A DNA stretch of 60,490 nucleotides. It comes from Chloroflexota bacterium (GTDB lineage Bacteria; Chloroflexota; Anaerolineae; Anaerolineales; VGOW01). Below the pieces are notes generated by a model. The model was not told the origin of the DNA. It saw nothing but the letters and a program-made list of their open reading frames with translations, and did no database searches. The translations under genes were made by a program, and so were the position numbers. The first letter of the stretch is position 1; the number at the start of each line of letters is the position of its first letter. The stretch lies in the NCBI GenBank assembly GCA_016875735.1, contig VGOW01000019.1, positions 1 to 60,490 on the forward strand, given 5' to 3'. Shown here one piece after another: positions 24,259 to 30,903 of this stretch.

Positions 24259-25092
24259 TTATTCGGCGGGCACGGCCACTTGCTTTGCTGTCAGCCGCGC
24301 TGTCCACCAGCGCACTGCGCCGAGCGTGACCAGCCAATAGCCGATGTACGAAAGCACTTCGACGAGAGACGGCGCGGGCGTGTAGCCGACGAGGGTGCGC
24401 AGGAATTGCCCGGCCACCGATTCTTTGCTGATGATGGCGCTGGTGTTCCAAACGTCGGCAATGATCTCCGGCAACACTCCCACTTCTTGAAATTCGTGGA
24501 TGCCGTGCATGAACAGCCCGGCGGCGAAGACGAGCAGAAGCAGGCTGGTGACATCGAAGAAGAGGCGCACGTCGAGCCGCACGGTTGAAGCATAAATGAG
24601 ACAGCCGATCACAACGGCGATGGTCAATCCCAGAATCGCGCCGACCAACGTATCGAGGGCAGTGGTCTGAAAGGCGGTCGCCCCGAGAAACAGCGCCGTC
24701 TCCACCCCCTCGCGGAAGACGGACAGGAAGGTGAGGGCAAACAATCCCCAGTCCGCGCCGCGAGTCACGGCTTTGCGCACGTCGCTTTCGAGGGATGTTT
24801 TGAATTGGCTGGCCTGTGAGCGCATCCAAAAGATCATCCATGTGAGCACACCCACCGCCAGTATCATCGTCGTGCCTTCGAACAGTTTCTCGGCGTTGCC
24901 TTCGAGTTTCGCGCCCACCGCTGTGATGCCCACCGCCAACGCGGCGCTCAACCCAACGGCGACCAGCACTCCAGCCCAGGCCATCCGGCTGTATTGCATT
25001 TGGCCGATCCGCCGCAGATACCCGAATACGATGCCGACGATGAGCGCGGCCTCGAGGCCTTCGCGCAGGGTGAGCAATAACGATACGAACAT
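24259..25092 (-). CDS. FTR1-family iron permease
   Basis: 277 residues from ATG 25092 (MFVSLLLTLREGLEAALIVG). About seven membrane helices. Both REXXE iron-binding motifs are present: REGLE (10-14) and REGVE (127-131). The family imports oxidised ferric iron. No separate periplasmic EfeO or peroxidase EfeB was seen, so this is a stand-alone permease. The gene is divergent from a DtxR-type regulator, with palindromic sites in the shared 108-bp spacer. Iron-dependent repression is therefore likely, by inference. Confidence 0.93.
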   Translation of the reverse strand: MFVSLLLTLREGLEAALIVGIVFGYLRRIGQMQYSRMAWAGVLVAVGLSAALAVGITAVGAKLEGNAEKLFEGTTMILAVGVLTWMIFWMRSQASQFKTSLESDVRKAVTRGADWGLFALTFLSVFREGVETALFLGATAFQTTALDTLVGAILGLTIAVVIGCLIYASTVRLDVRLFFDVTSLLLLVFAAGLFMHGIHEFQEVGVLPEIIADVWNTSAIISKESVAGQFLRTLVGYTPAPSLVEVLSYIGYWLVTLGAVRWWTARLTAKQVAVPAE

Positions 25093-25124
25093 TCTTCTAC
25101 ATTCCTTCCTTGATTGCAAAGTGT

Positions 25125-25151
25125 TATTACGGTAATATTATCGAGAATAAT
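25125..25151. promoter_or_regulatory. Candidate operator between FTR1 permease and DtxR-type regulator
   Basis: Perfect palindrome TATTAC-G-GTAATA (25125-25137), immediately followed by ATTAT-CGAGA-ATAAT (25137-25151). It lies 33 bp upstream of the FTR1 start and 50-76 bp upstream of the regulator start. This AT-rich paired palindrome is placed as expected for a metal-dependent repressor site. Confidence 0.5.
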
Positions 25152-25200
25152 CTTTTATATCAAGGCGGCGCAGTTAATCCGGCGCGTTTTTGAGGTCAAT

Positions 25201-25968
25201 TTGGAAGTTAACCGCAGTCAACAAAAGGGGCTGTGCGGGCTGGCAACGCAAGATTCGGCGCTCCCGCTCAACGGAGTCGGCGCCAACGGCGAAACGGCGG
25301 AGTCGATCACCCATGCCCGCCGCGAATACCTCGCCGAAATTTACCGCCTCCAATCGTCAACCGATGAGCCGGTGACGACGACGGCGGTTGCCGTGCGGCT
25401 CGAAGTGTCGCCGCCAGCGGTGGTGCGGATGATTCGCCGCCTCTCGCTAGAAGGCTATTTGCGCCGCCAGCCGTACAAAGGCGTGCGGCTCACGCCCGAA
25501 GGCGAACGCGAGGCGCTCAAATCCATTCGCCGTCACCGACTGCTCGAAGCCTTTCTCGTGACGGTGATGAAGTTCGGGTGGGATGAGGTGCATGAACACG
25601 CGCACGGGATGGAGTCGGTGATCAACGAGCAATTCGAGGATCGGATGGATGAGTTGGCGGGCTACCCGAAGCGGTGCCCGCATGGCGATCCGATTCCCAG
25701 CAAAGACGGGCAGATGCCGGCGATCAACGACGTGAGTCTGGCCGCCACGCCATTGGGCACCGAGGGAGTCATCCGGCGCATTCGCAATCACACACCTGAC
25801 AAACTTCGCTATCTTGCCGAGCACCAACTTGTGCCCGGCGCGGCCATCACCCTGCTCAACCGCGCGCCGTTCAACGGCCCGGTGCGGCTGAAAGCGCCCA
25901 ACGGCGAGCACGTTTTGGGCGCGGAGATGGCGAACGACTTATTTATCGAGATTGGGAGAGGGGCGTGA
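25201..25968 (+). CDS. DtxR/MntR-family metal-dependent transcriptional regulator
   Basis: 255 residues if it starts at TTG 25201, which has GAGG about 8 nt upstream. The frame is open back to an ATG at 25114, but that region is the operator. Domain order: winged helix (ITHARREYLAEIYRL, TTTAVAVRLEVSPPAVVRMIRRLSLEG), the iron-dependent dimerisation domain (RHRLLEAFLVTVMKFGWDEVHEHAHGME and DELAGYPKRCPHGDPIP), then a FeoA/SH3-like C-terminal domain (NRAPFNGPVRLKAPNGE). Metal ligands expected of the family (Glu, His in HEHAH, Cys/His in RCPHG) are present. It probably represses the divergent FTR1 gene when iron or manganese is plentiful. Confidence 0.88.
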   Translation: MEVNRSQQKGLCGLATQDSALPLNGVGANGETAESITHARREYLAEIYRLQSSTDEPVTTTAVAVRLEVSPPAVVRMIRRLSLEGYLRRQPYKGVRLTPEGEREALKSIRRHRLLEAFLVTVMKFGWDEVHEHAHGMESVINEQFEDRMDELAGYPKRCPHGDPIPSKDGQMPAINDVSLAATPLGTEGVIRRIRNHTPDKLRYLAEHQLVPGAAITLLNRAPFNGPVRLKAPNGEHVLGAEMANDLFIEIGRGA

Positions 25969-25976
25969 TTTTTCGT

Positions 25977-26095
25977 CAACGGATTTAGCGGATGTAAACG
26001 GATTTGCTTTTGATATGCGCAGAGGCCGAGATTCACCAGAATCCCGGCCTTTGTTTCTTCTCATCGGTTCAATCCGTTTCATCCGTTGACAAACA
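25977..26095. repeat. Dispersed inverted repeat, TCAACGGAT / ATCCGTTGA type
   Basis: Outer arms TCAACGGATTTAGCGGATG (25977 on) and CAATCCGTTTCATCCGTTGA (ending about 26091) are imperfect inverted repeats. They enclose the terminator hairpin at 26024-26060. Confidence 0.65.
26024..26060 (+). terminator. Terminator after the DtxR-type gene
   Basis: Stem GGCCGAGATTC (26024-26034) with GAATCCCGGCC (26039-26049), one mismatch, 4-nt loop, then TTTGTTTCTTC. It is nested inside the dispersed inverted repeat. Confidence 0.7.
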
Positions 26096-26098
26096 AAC

Positions 26099-26884
26099 TC
26101 AACCGTAAATGTCCGGCCGCCGATCCTCGAACACCGGTATCCTCTTCCGCACCTCGTCCACCATTCCGAGATCGATCTCGGCGTGCAGGAGCGCCGGGCC
26201 ACTGCCGCCCTCCACCACCGCCTCGCCCCACGGATCGATCACGGCCGACTGGCCGTCGAATCGCTCGCCGTTCGATTCGCCCACACGATTGACGGCGACG
26301 ACGAACATTTGATTCTCAATCGCCCGCGCGCGAATGAGCGTTTGCCAATGAGCCGAACGGCGCGCAGGCCACTCGGCCGGCAGGATCACCATCTTCGATC
26401 CGGCCAATGCGTATTTGCGGAACAACTCGGTGAAACGCAAATCGTAGCAGATCGCCAAGCCGGTCTTTCCCCAATCGGCCTCCGTCGTCACCGACTCTTC
26501 GCCGGGAGCCAGCCACTGATCCTCGTTCATCAATCGGAAGAGGTGCAGTTTGCGATAGACCGCGCGCTGATTGCCGTCTGCGTCGAACAGCGCCAGCGTG
26601 TTGTAGGCTTCGCCGTTGCGGGCTTCGAGGATCGATCCGGCGATGGCGATGCGGAACTCGTGGGCGAGATCGGAAAGATGGGTGAACATGCCTTCGCCCA
26701 GCGGCGAGGCATACATCCGCCAGTTTTCGAGATCGTAGCCCGTGCTCCACAGTTCGGGGAAGACAATGAGCGACGATCCGTTGTGCGAGGCTTCGGCAGT
26801 CCATTCACGCGTGCGCTCGAAATTAGCTTCGGGGTCGCCGAGGGCAATATCCATTTGGCCGAGGGAGAGGCGAAGGGTGGGCAT
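26099..26884 (-). CDS. Carbon-nitrogen hydrolase (nitrilase superfamily)
   Basis: 261 residues. The Glu-Lys-Cys triad is visible: E44 in LIVFPELWSTGY, K112 in YRKLHLF, and C146 in LAICYDLRF. The C-terminal ARAIENQMFVVAVNRVG and GQSAVIDPWGEAV complete the fold. The PELWSTGY and RKLHLF pattern is close to omega-amidase and related amidohydrolases that act on alpha-keto acid amides, but the exact substrate cannot be fixed. It is divergent from the Big_5/propeller gene. The spacer before it holds a GAGTTTGAGTTGG-type word repeat. Confidence 0.9.
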   Translation of the reverse strand: MPTLRLSLGQMDIALGDPEANFERTREWTAEASHNGSSLIVFPELWSTGYDLENWRMYASPLGEGMFTHLSDLAHEFRIAIAGSILEARNGEAYNTLALFDADGNQRAVYRKLHLFRLMNEDQWLAPGEESVTTEADWGKTGLAICYDLRFTELFRKYALAGSKMVILPAEWPARRSAHWQTLIRARAIENQMFVVAVNRVGESNGERFDGQSAVIDPWGEAVVEGGSGPALLHAEIDLGMVDEVRKRIPVFEDRRPDIYG

Positions 26885-26902
26885 GGGGTTCCTCCGTTAA
26901 GT

Positions 26903-26962
26903 TGGAATTCGAGTTTGAGTTGGTTCTATTCGCAAACTCCAACTCTAACTCCCAACTCACGC
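26903..26962. repeat. Dispersed repeat, GGAATTCGAGTTTGAGTTGG / CCAACTCTAACTCCCAACTC type
   Basis: Word repeat with inverted halves in the spacer before the Big_5/propeller gene. If translated it would give MEFEFELVLFANSNSNSQL, which is why the upstream ATG at 26902 was not taken as the start. Confidence 0.65.
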
Positions 26963-26964
26963 AT

Positions 26965-26970
26965 TATAAT
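26965..26970 (+). promoter_or_regulatory. -10 box 6 nt before the Big_5/propeller gene
   Basis: A perfect TATAAT, 6 nt before the proposed GTG start at 26977, fitting a leaderless mRNA. Confidence 0.55.
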
Positions 26971-26976
26971 CGCATC

Positions 26977-28368
26977 GTGTATCGCTATCATCGCCCGTCA
27001 CTGCCGTGGCCGCGATTGATTCTGATCGGCGCGGCGGCGCTCACCGCTGCCATCGGCGGCTTCCTGCTCTTCGGGTTGCCCAAAGCCAGCGCCCTCTCGC
27101 CGCAGGGCAACAGCGTTTCGTCGCTCGCGCCCATCGCCATCACCTTCAATATGCCAATGGATCACGACTCGGTCGAGAGCCGCATTCGCATCGAGCCGCA
27201 AACGCCGGGCGCGTTCGAATGGTCGGGCGAGACCGTTCGCTTTGCGCCCGCCGACAAATGGCCGGCCGGGATCGTGCGCGTGTCGGTGCTGTCGGGCGCG
27301 CGCAGTGAGCGCGGCCTGCCCGTGCTTTTCGATTCGAGTTGGGACTTCACCGTGAGCGCGGCGAGCATCGCCTTCCTTTGGCGGACGGGCGGTGCGGCCA
27401 ACATTGCGACACTGCCGATCACCGGCGGGGAGCCGACTCCGATTACCGACGAGCGTTTCGGCGTGGATGCATTCGCCATCGGCCCCGACGGCACGGAGTT
27501 TGTGTACGCCGCCCTGCGGGACGACGGCGGGGCCGACCTCAAACGCGCGGGCCGAGACGGCGGCGGCGTCACTGGCCTCCTCGATTGCCCCAGTGATCGC
27601 TGCACCGCCCCAACCTTTTCGCCCGATGGCACACTCGTCGCCTTCGAGCGTCATCCGGTCAATCGACTCGATCAACCTTCCGTCGAAGTGATCGATCTCG
27701 GTGACGGGCACATCATCTTCCCCAGCGGCGATCTCACGCACATCACCCGCTTTCCGTCGTTCGCCCCCGACGGGCGTTTGGGGTTTATCGATCTCAGCGC
27801 GCAGACGATTTTGATTTATGATTTCGCCAGCGGCGCGTCGAAGGCCATTGCCAGCGCCTCGGGCGAGATGGGCGCGTGGTCGCCCGACGGGCAGTCTCTC
27901 GTGTTCCCGGAGATCACCACCGCGCCGCCGCCCACCACCGCGCCGGGCACGCCCGCGCCCGCGCTGCAGATCGACACGTTCTTCAGCCATCTGCGGCGCG
28001 TCTCGGTGAATGAGATCGGCTCGGATGATCTGTCGGGCGCGAGGGCGGTGGAAGACGCCGCGCCGGTTTATTCGCCTGCGGGCGACCGGCTGGCCTTTGC
28101 CCGCAAAGCGTTGGAGCAAGAGTCGTGGACTCCGGGCCGGCAGTTGTGGGTGATGCGCGCCGACGGATCGAATGCGCGTGCGCTCACCGACGACCCGCTA
28201 TATAATCACAGCGGCTTCGTGTGGAGCCCCGATGGCGGGCTGATGGTGTATGTGCGATTCGACGCGACCGACCCGGCGAGCACAACGGAGATATGGATGA
28301 TGACTGCTGACGGCTCTGGCGCTCAACAATTGGCGGCGGGGGGCTATTCGCCCAAATGGCTGCCCTAA
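26977..28368 (+). CDS. Membrane-anchored Big_5 plus TolB-like beta-propeller protein
   Basis: 463 residues from GTG 26977. One N-terminal membrane anchor (about 13-34) is followed by a bacterial Ig-like Big_5 domain (about 45-127: ITFNMPMDHDSVESRIRIEP, GETVRFAPADKWPAG). A PD40/WD40-like six-bladed propeller follows (about 135-463), with repeated SPDGTLVAFE, SPDGQSLVFPE, SPAGDRLAFARK and SPDGGLMVYVR strands. It probably sits outside the membrane and may sense or bind cell-wall or metal-related ligands. The role is unknown. It has a paralog at 30904-32259. Its end overlaps the redoxin gene by 13 bp. Confidence 0.75.
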   Translation: MYRYHRPSLPWPRLILIGAAALTAAIGGFLLFGLPKASALSPQGNSVSSLAPIAITFNMPMDHDSVESRIRIEPQTPGAFEWSGETVRFAPADKWPAGIVRVSVLSGARSERGLPVLFDSSWDFTVSAASIAFLWRTGGAANIATLPITGGEPTPITDERFGVDAFAIGPDGTEFVYAALRDDGGADLKRAGRDGGGVTGLLDCPSDRCTAPTFSPDGTLVAFERHPVNRLDQPSVEVIDLGDGHIIFPSGDLTHITRFPSFAPDGRLGFIDLSAQTILIYDFASGASKAIASASGEMGAWSPDGQSLVFPEITTAPPPTTAPGTPAPALQIDTFFSHLRRVSVNEIGSDDLSGARAVEDAAPVYSPAGDRLAFARKALEQESWTPGRQLWVMRADGSNARALTDDPLYNHSGFVWSPDGGLMVYVRFDATDPASTTEIWMMTADGSGAQQLAAGGYSPKWLP

Positions 28369-28892
28369 CTTCCGAACTGCTCAACATGCCCGCGCCCGAT
28401 TTCTCTCTGCCGATCATCGGCGGCGGCGGGCGCCAGCTTCTTTCCGATCTGCGCGGGCACATCGTCGTCGTTCACTTTTGGTCGGCGGAGTGCCCGTGGA
28501 GCCGGAGGGCCGATCTGGTGATCGTGTATCGGCAGGCGAAGTGGGAGAAGCTCAACGTGCGCGTGCTGGGGGTGGTGAGCAACGCCAACGAGCCGGAGAG
28601 CGAGATCCGCTACGAAGCCGAACTGCGGCGCATCAAATACCCATTGGTTCACGATTACGCGCAGGATGTTGCCGCCACGTACCGCGTGCAAATGACCCCG
28701 CATTTCCTCGTGCTGGATCAGCGCGGCGTAGTGCGCTACACCGGCGCGCTGGACGACGCCTCTGCATCCAACCGTTTGCCCAAAACGATCCACCTCGATA
28801 AAGCGGTGAACGCCGTGCTGGCCGGCCAGCCGCCCAACCCTGCCGTCACCCGCGCTTACGGCTCGCCCATTGTGCGAAGGGTGACATCATAA
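28356..28892 (+). CDS. AhpC/TSA-family redoxin (thioredoxin-fold)
   Basis: 178 residues. Thioredoxin fold with PAPDFSLPIIGGGGRQLLSDLRGH, then VVVHFWSAECPWSRR. The active site keeps one Cys (SAECPWS, C46), with Ser in place of the second Cys, and the cis-Pro is in VQMTPHFLVLD. A one-Cys peroxiredoxin- or ResA-like role is possible. No signal peptide was seen. The ATG overlaps the end of the propeller gene by 13 bp, so the two are translationally coupled. It lies just upstream of a DUF318 permease, so a redox function linked to metal handling is plausible but inferred. Confidence 0.85.
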   Translation: MAALTSELLNMPAPDFSLPIIGGGGRQLLSDLRGHIVVVHFWSAECPWSRRADLVIVYRQAKWEKLNVRVLGVVSNANEPESEIRYEAELRRIKYPLVHDYAQDVAATYRVQMTPHFLVLDQRGVVRYTGALDDASASNRLPKTIHLDKAVNAVLAGQPPNPAVTRAYGSPIVRRVTS

Positions 28893-28932
28893 CGATTCGG
28901 TGAGAAACTCCCCTCACCCACGAGCGCGTGAG

Positions 28933-28938
28933 TATAAT
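28933..28938 (+). promoter_or_regulatory. -10 box 7 nt before the DUF318 permease start
   Basis: A perfect TATAAT, 7 nt before ATG 28946. It fits a leaderless mRNA and argues against the upstream GTG at 28928. Confidence 0.55.
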
Positions 28939-28945
28939 GCGAGTA

Positions 28946-30007
28946 ATGGCACGACTCGCTCGCCCGCTCCTCATTTTTGGGTTTGCCTTTGCCCTCGTCG
29001 CTGTGTGGCTGGCGGTCACATTCGTTTCGGCGAGTAACGGCGGCCCGCTATCGGGGGCCATCGACCGGCTCTCCACCTTCACCACCATCTTTCTCGGCAT
29101 CTTCATCGAAGCTGGGCCGTTTCTGCTTTTGGGCACACTGGCTTCGGGCCTCGTCGAAGTCTTCTTTAACAAAGACGATCTCAACCGCCTCATCCCGCGC
29201 AACCCGCTGGCCGGAGCGATTGTGGGCGGAATGATGGGGCTGTTCTTCCCGGTGTGCGAGTGCGGCGTGGTGCCGCTCACCCGCCGCCTCTTCCGAAAAG
29301 GCCTGCCGCTCTCGGTGGGCGTTTCGTTTTTGCTGGCCGCGCCGGTGCTCAACCCCATCGTCATCGCCAGCACCGCCGCCGCCTTCGGAGTCGGCCCGGT
29401 GCTGTATTTGCGGCTCGGCCTCAGTTTGCTCATCGCTGTCATCACCGGCCTCATCTTCGCCGCACAGACTCATCCCGAACAACTGCTCAACCCAAACGCC
29501 CGGGCGCAGATCAGCGGCGCAAGCCTCGACTCCCCTCCCCCATCGGTGACTTTTCCGATGGGGAAGGGGTCGGGAGTGGGGGCGATGGCCTCCCTCCGCT
29601 CCGGTCTGCCGCGAGTCATGAGCATTGCCGCCGACGAATTCTTCGAGATGGGGCGATACCTCATTGTCGGCGCACTGCTGGCCGCGCTGATGCAAACCGC
29701 CGTGCCGCAAACGGCGCTGTTGGCTGTGAGCGCCGGGCCGGTTGTTTCCGTGCTGGCCATGATCGCGCTGGCGGTCATCCTTTCGGTATGCTCCACTGTC
29801 GATGCCTTCATTGCCCTGGCCTTTGCCAACACGTTCACCATTGGCTCGGTGTTGGCCTTCCTCGTCTTCGGCCCAATGGTGGACATCAAAAGTGTCATCA
29901 TGTTTTCGCGCGTGTTCCAACGGAAGGCGGTGGCCTATCTCATCATCCTGCCGTTAGCCATGACGATTCTGTTCGCAGTGTTTATGAACTTCAACACAGC
30001 ATGGTAG
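28946..30007 (+). CDS. DUF318-family (YraQ-like) permease
   Basis: 353 residues from ATG 28946, with about eight membrane spans in two blocks. The conserved Cys motif FFPVCECGVVPLTRRL (C104, C106) lies in the first block, and SFLLAAPVLNPIV follows. The second block begins at about 217 (LRSGLPRVMSIAADEFFEMG). Family members are predicted permeases for metals or small anions. This one is paired with the DUF1980/TIGR03943 protein, its usual partner. Residues about 194-214 (SLDSPPPSVTFPMGKGSG) are a translated palindromic element (29529-29583) in the loop between the blocks. The frame is kept. Confidence 0.88.
   Translation: MARLARPLLIFGFAFALVAVWLAVTFVSASNGGPLSGAIDRLSTFTTIFLGIFIEAGPFLLLGTLASGLVEVFFNKDDLNRLIPRNPLAGAIVGGMMGLFFPVCECGVVPLTRRLFRKGLPLSVGVSFLLAAPVLNPIVIASTAAAFGVGPVLYLRLGLSLLIAVITGLIFAAQTHPEQLLNPNARAQISGASLDSPPPSVTFPMGKGSGVGAMASLRSGLPRVMSIAADEFFEMGRYLIVGALLAALMQTAVPQTALLAVSAGPVVSVLAMIALAVILSVCSTVDAFIALAFANTFTIGSVLAFLVFGPMVDIKSVIMFSRVFQRKAVAYLIILPLAMTILFAVFMNFNTAW
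29529..29583. repeat. CCCATCGGTGA palindromic element inside the permease gene
   Basis: Core CCCATCGGTGACTTTTCCGATGGGG flanked by C-rich and G-rich arms. In frame in the cytoplasmic or periplasmic loop of the permease. Sister copies at 30839-30903 and (inverted) 57848-57911. Confidence 0.75.
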
Positions 30008-30011
30008 CCAT

Positions 30012-30085
30012 TTACCACAAAGACACGAAGACGCAAAGCCTCGAAGTTTTGGAGTTTGAGATTTGGAGCTGGGAGTTCGCAGTTT
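30012..30085. repeat. Dispersed repeats (ACCACAAAGACACGAAGACGC and GAGTTTGAGATTTGG types)
   Basis: Two word families side by side in the spacer between permease and partner gene. They run up to the start codon at 30089. Confidence 0.6.
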
Positions 30086-30088
30086 AGC

Positions 30089-30838
30089 ATGTCCCCTCGC
30101 CTCTATCGCACCCTGCAAGCCCTCATCCTCGCCGCGCTTGGCATCTTTCTTCTGCAAAAAATTTGGTCGGGCACGCTGTATTGGTACATCAGCAACCGCT
30201 TCCTCGCCCTCACCGTGTTCGCCGCCATTGGCTTCCTCGTCCTCGCGCAGAACATTCTGCCGCGCCGCCGCCCCGCTGCCGCGCCTGTCGATCCTGATCA
30301 TCACGATCATGATCACGATCACGGCGAGGTCGCCCCCGCGTGGGGATTGCTGATCGTGGCCCTGCCTGTGCTTCTCGGCCTGCTCATCCCGGCCAAACCA
30401 TTGGGGGCCGCCGCCATCGCCAACAAAGGCGTGAACACCTCCGCGCCGTTGGCGGCCAGCCGCGAAGCCGTGCGCCTCGACATTGCTCCCACCGACCGCA
30501 ACATCCTCGATTGGATCCGCGCCGTCAATTACGCCGCCGATCCGGTTTCACTCAACGGCTTGCCCGCCGATGTGATCGGCTTCGTGTATCACGACAGCCG
30601 GTTGGGTAACGACGAATTTCTCGCCGCGCGATTCACGCTCAACTGTTGCGTGGCCGATGCGTCGGCGTTGGGGGTGGTGGTGCAGTGGCCGGGGGCGGCG
30701 TCGCTGGCGGGCAACAGTTGGGTGCGCGTGCGCGGCGCGGTCGAAGCCTCCACCCTCGACGGCCAGCGCATCCCGTTCATCAAAGCCGAGTCGGTCGAGT
30801 CGGTGGCCGAGCCATCACAGCCGTATTTGTATCCGTGA
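30089..30838 (+). CDS. TIGR03943/DUF1980 permease partner protein
   Basis: 249 residues from ATG 30089. Two or three membrane spans occupy the N-terminal third (about 4-26, 31-53 and 83-103). A His/Asp-rich cytosolic loop (DPDHHDHDHDHGE, about 68-80) probably binds metal. The soluble C-terminal domain (about 130-249) has FVYHDSRLGNDEFLAARFTLNC, NCCVADASALGVVV and GNSWVRVRGAVE, typical of this family. It is normally encoded next to a DUF318 permease, as here. The His-rich loop supports a metal (zinc, copper) link. An upstream frame extension encoded by a dispersed repeat was not included. Confidence 0.85.
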   Translation: MSPRLYRTLQALILAALGIFLLQKIWSGTLYWYISNRFLALTVFAAIGFLVLAQNILPRRRPAAAPVDPDHHDHDHDHGEVAPAWGLLIVALPVLLGLLIPAKPLGAAAIANKGVNTSAPLAASREAVRLDIAPTDRNILDWIRAVNYAADPVSLNGLPADVIGFVYHDSRLGNDEFLAARFTLNCCVADASALGVVVQWPGAASLAGNSWVRVRGAVEASTLDGQRIPFIKAESVESVAEPSQPYLYP

Positions 30839-30903
30839 CCCCCTCCCCACCCCCCTCCCCCATCGGTGATTGCGCCGATGGGGGAGGGGGGTGGGGGCGT
30901 GCC
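30839..30903. repeat. CCCATCGGTGA palindromic element in a spacer
   Basis: CCCCCATCGGTGATTGCGCCGATGGGGG with extended C/G-rich arms fills nearly the whole gap between the TIGR03943 gene and the next start codon at 30904. Confidence 0.75.

Noticed and set aside
25114-25200. N-terminal extension of the DtxR-type regulator from ATG 25114
   Set aside because: It would translate the operator palindromes and is unlike the family N-terminus. TTG 25201 has a GAGG upstream.
30646-30903. N-terminal extension of the second propeller protein
   Set aside because: The extension is a shadow of the TIGR03943 gene plus the palindromic element. Its codons do not encode a signal or domain.
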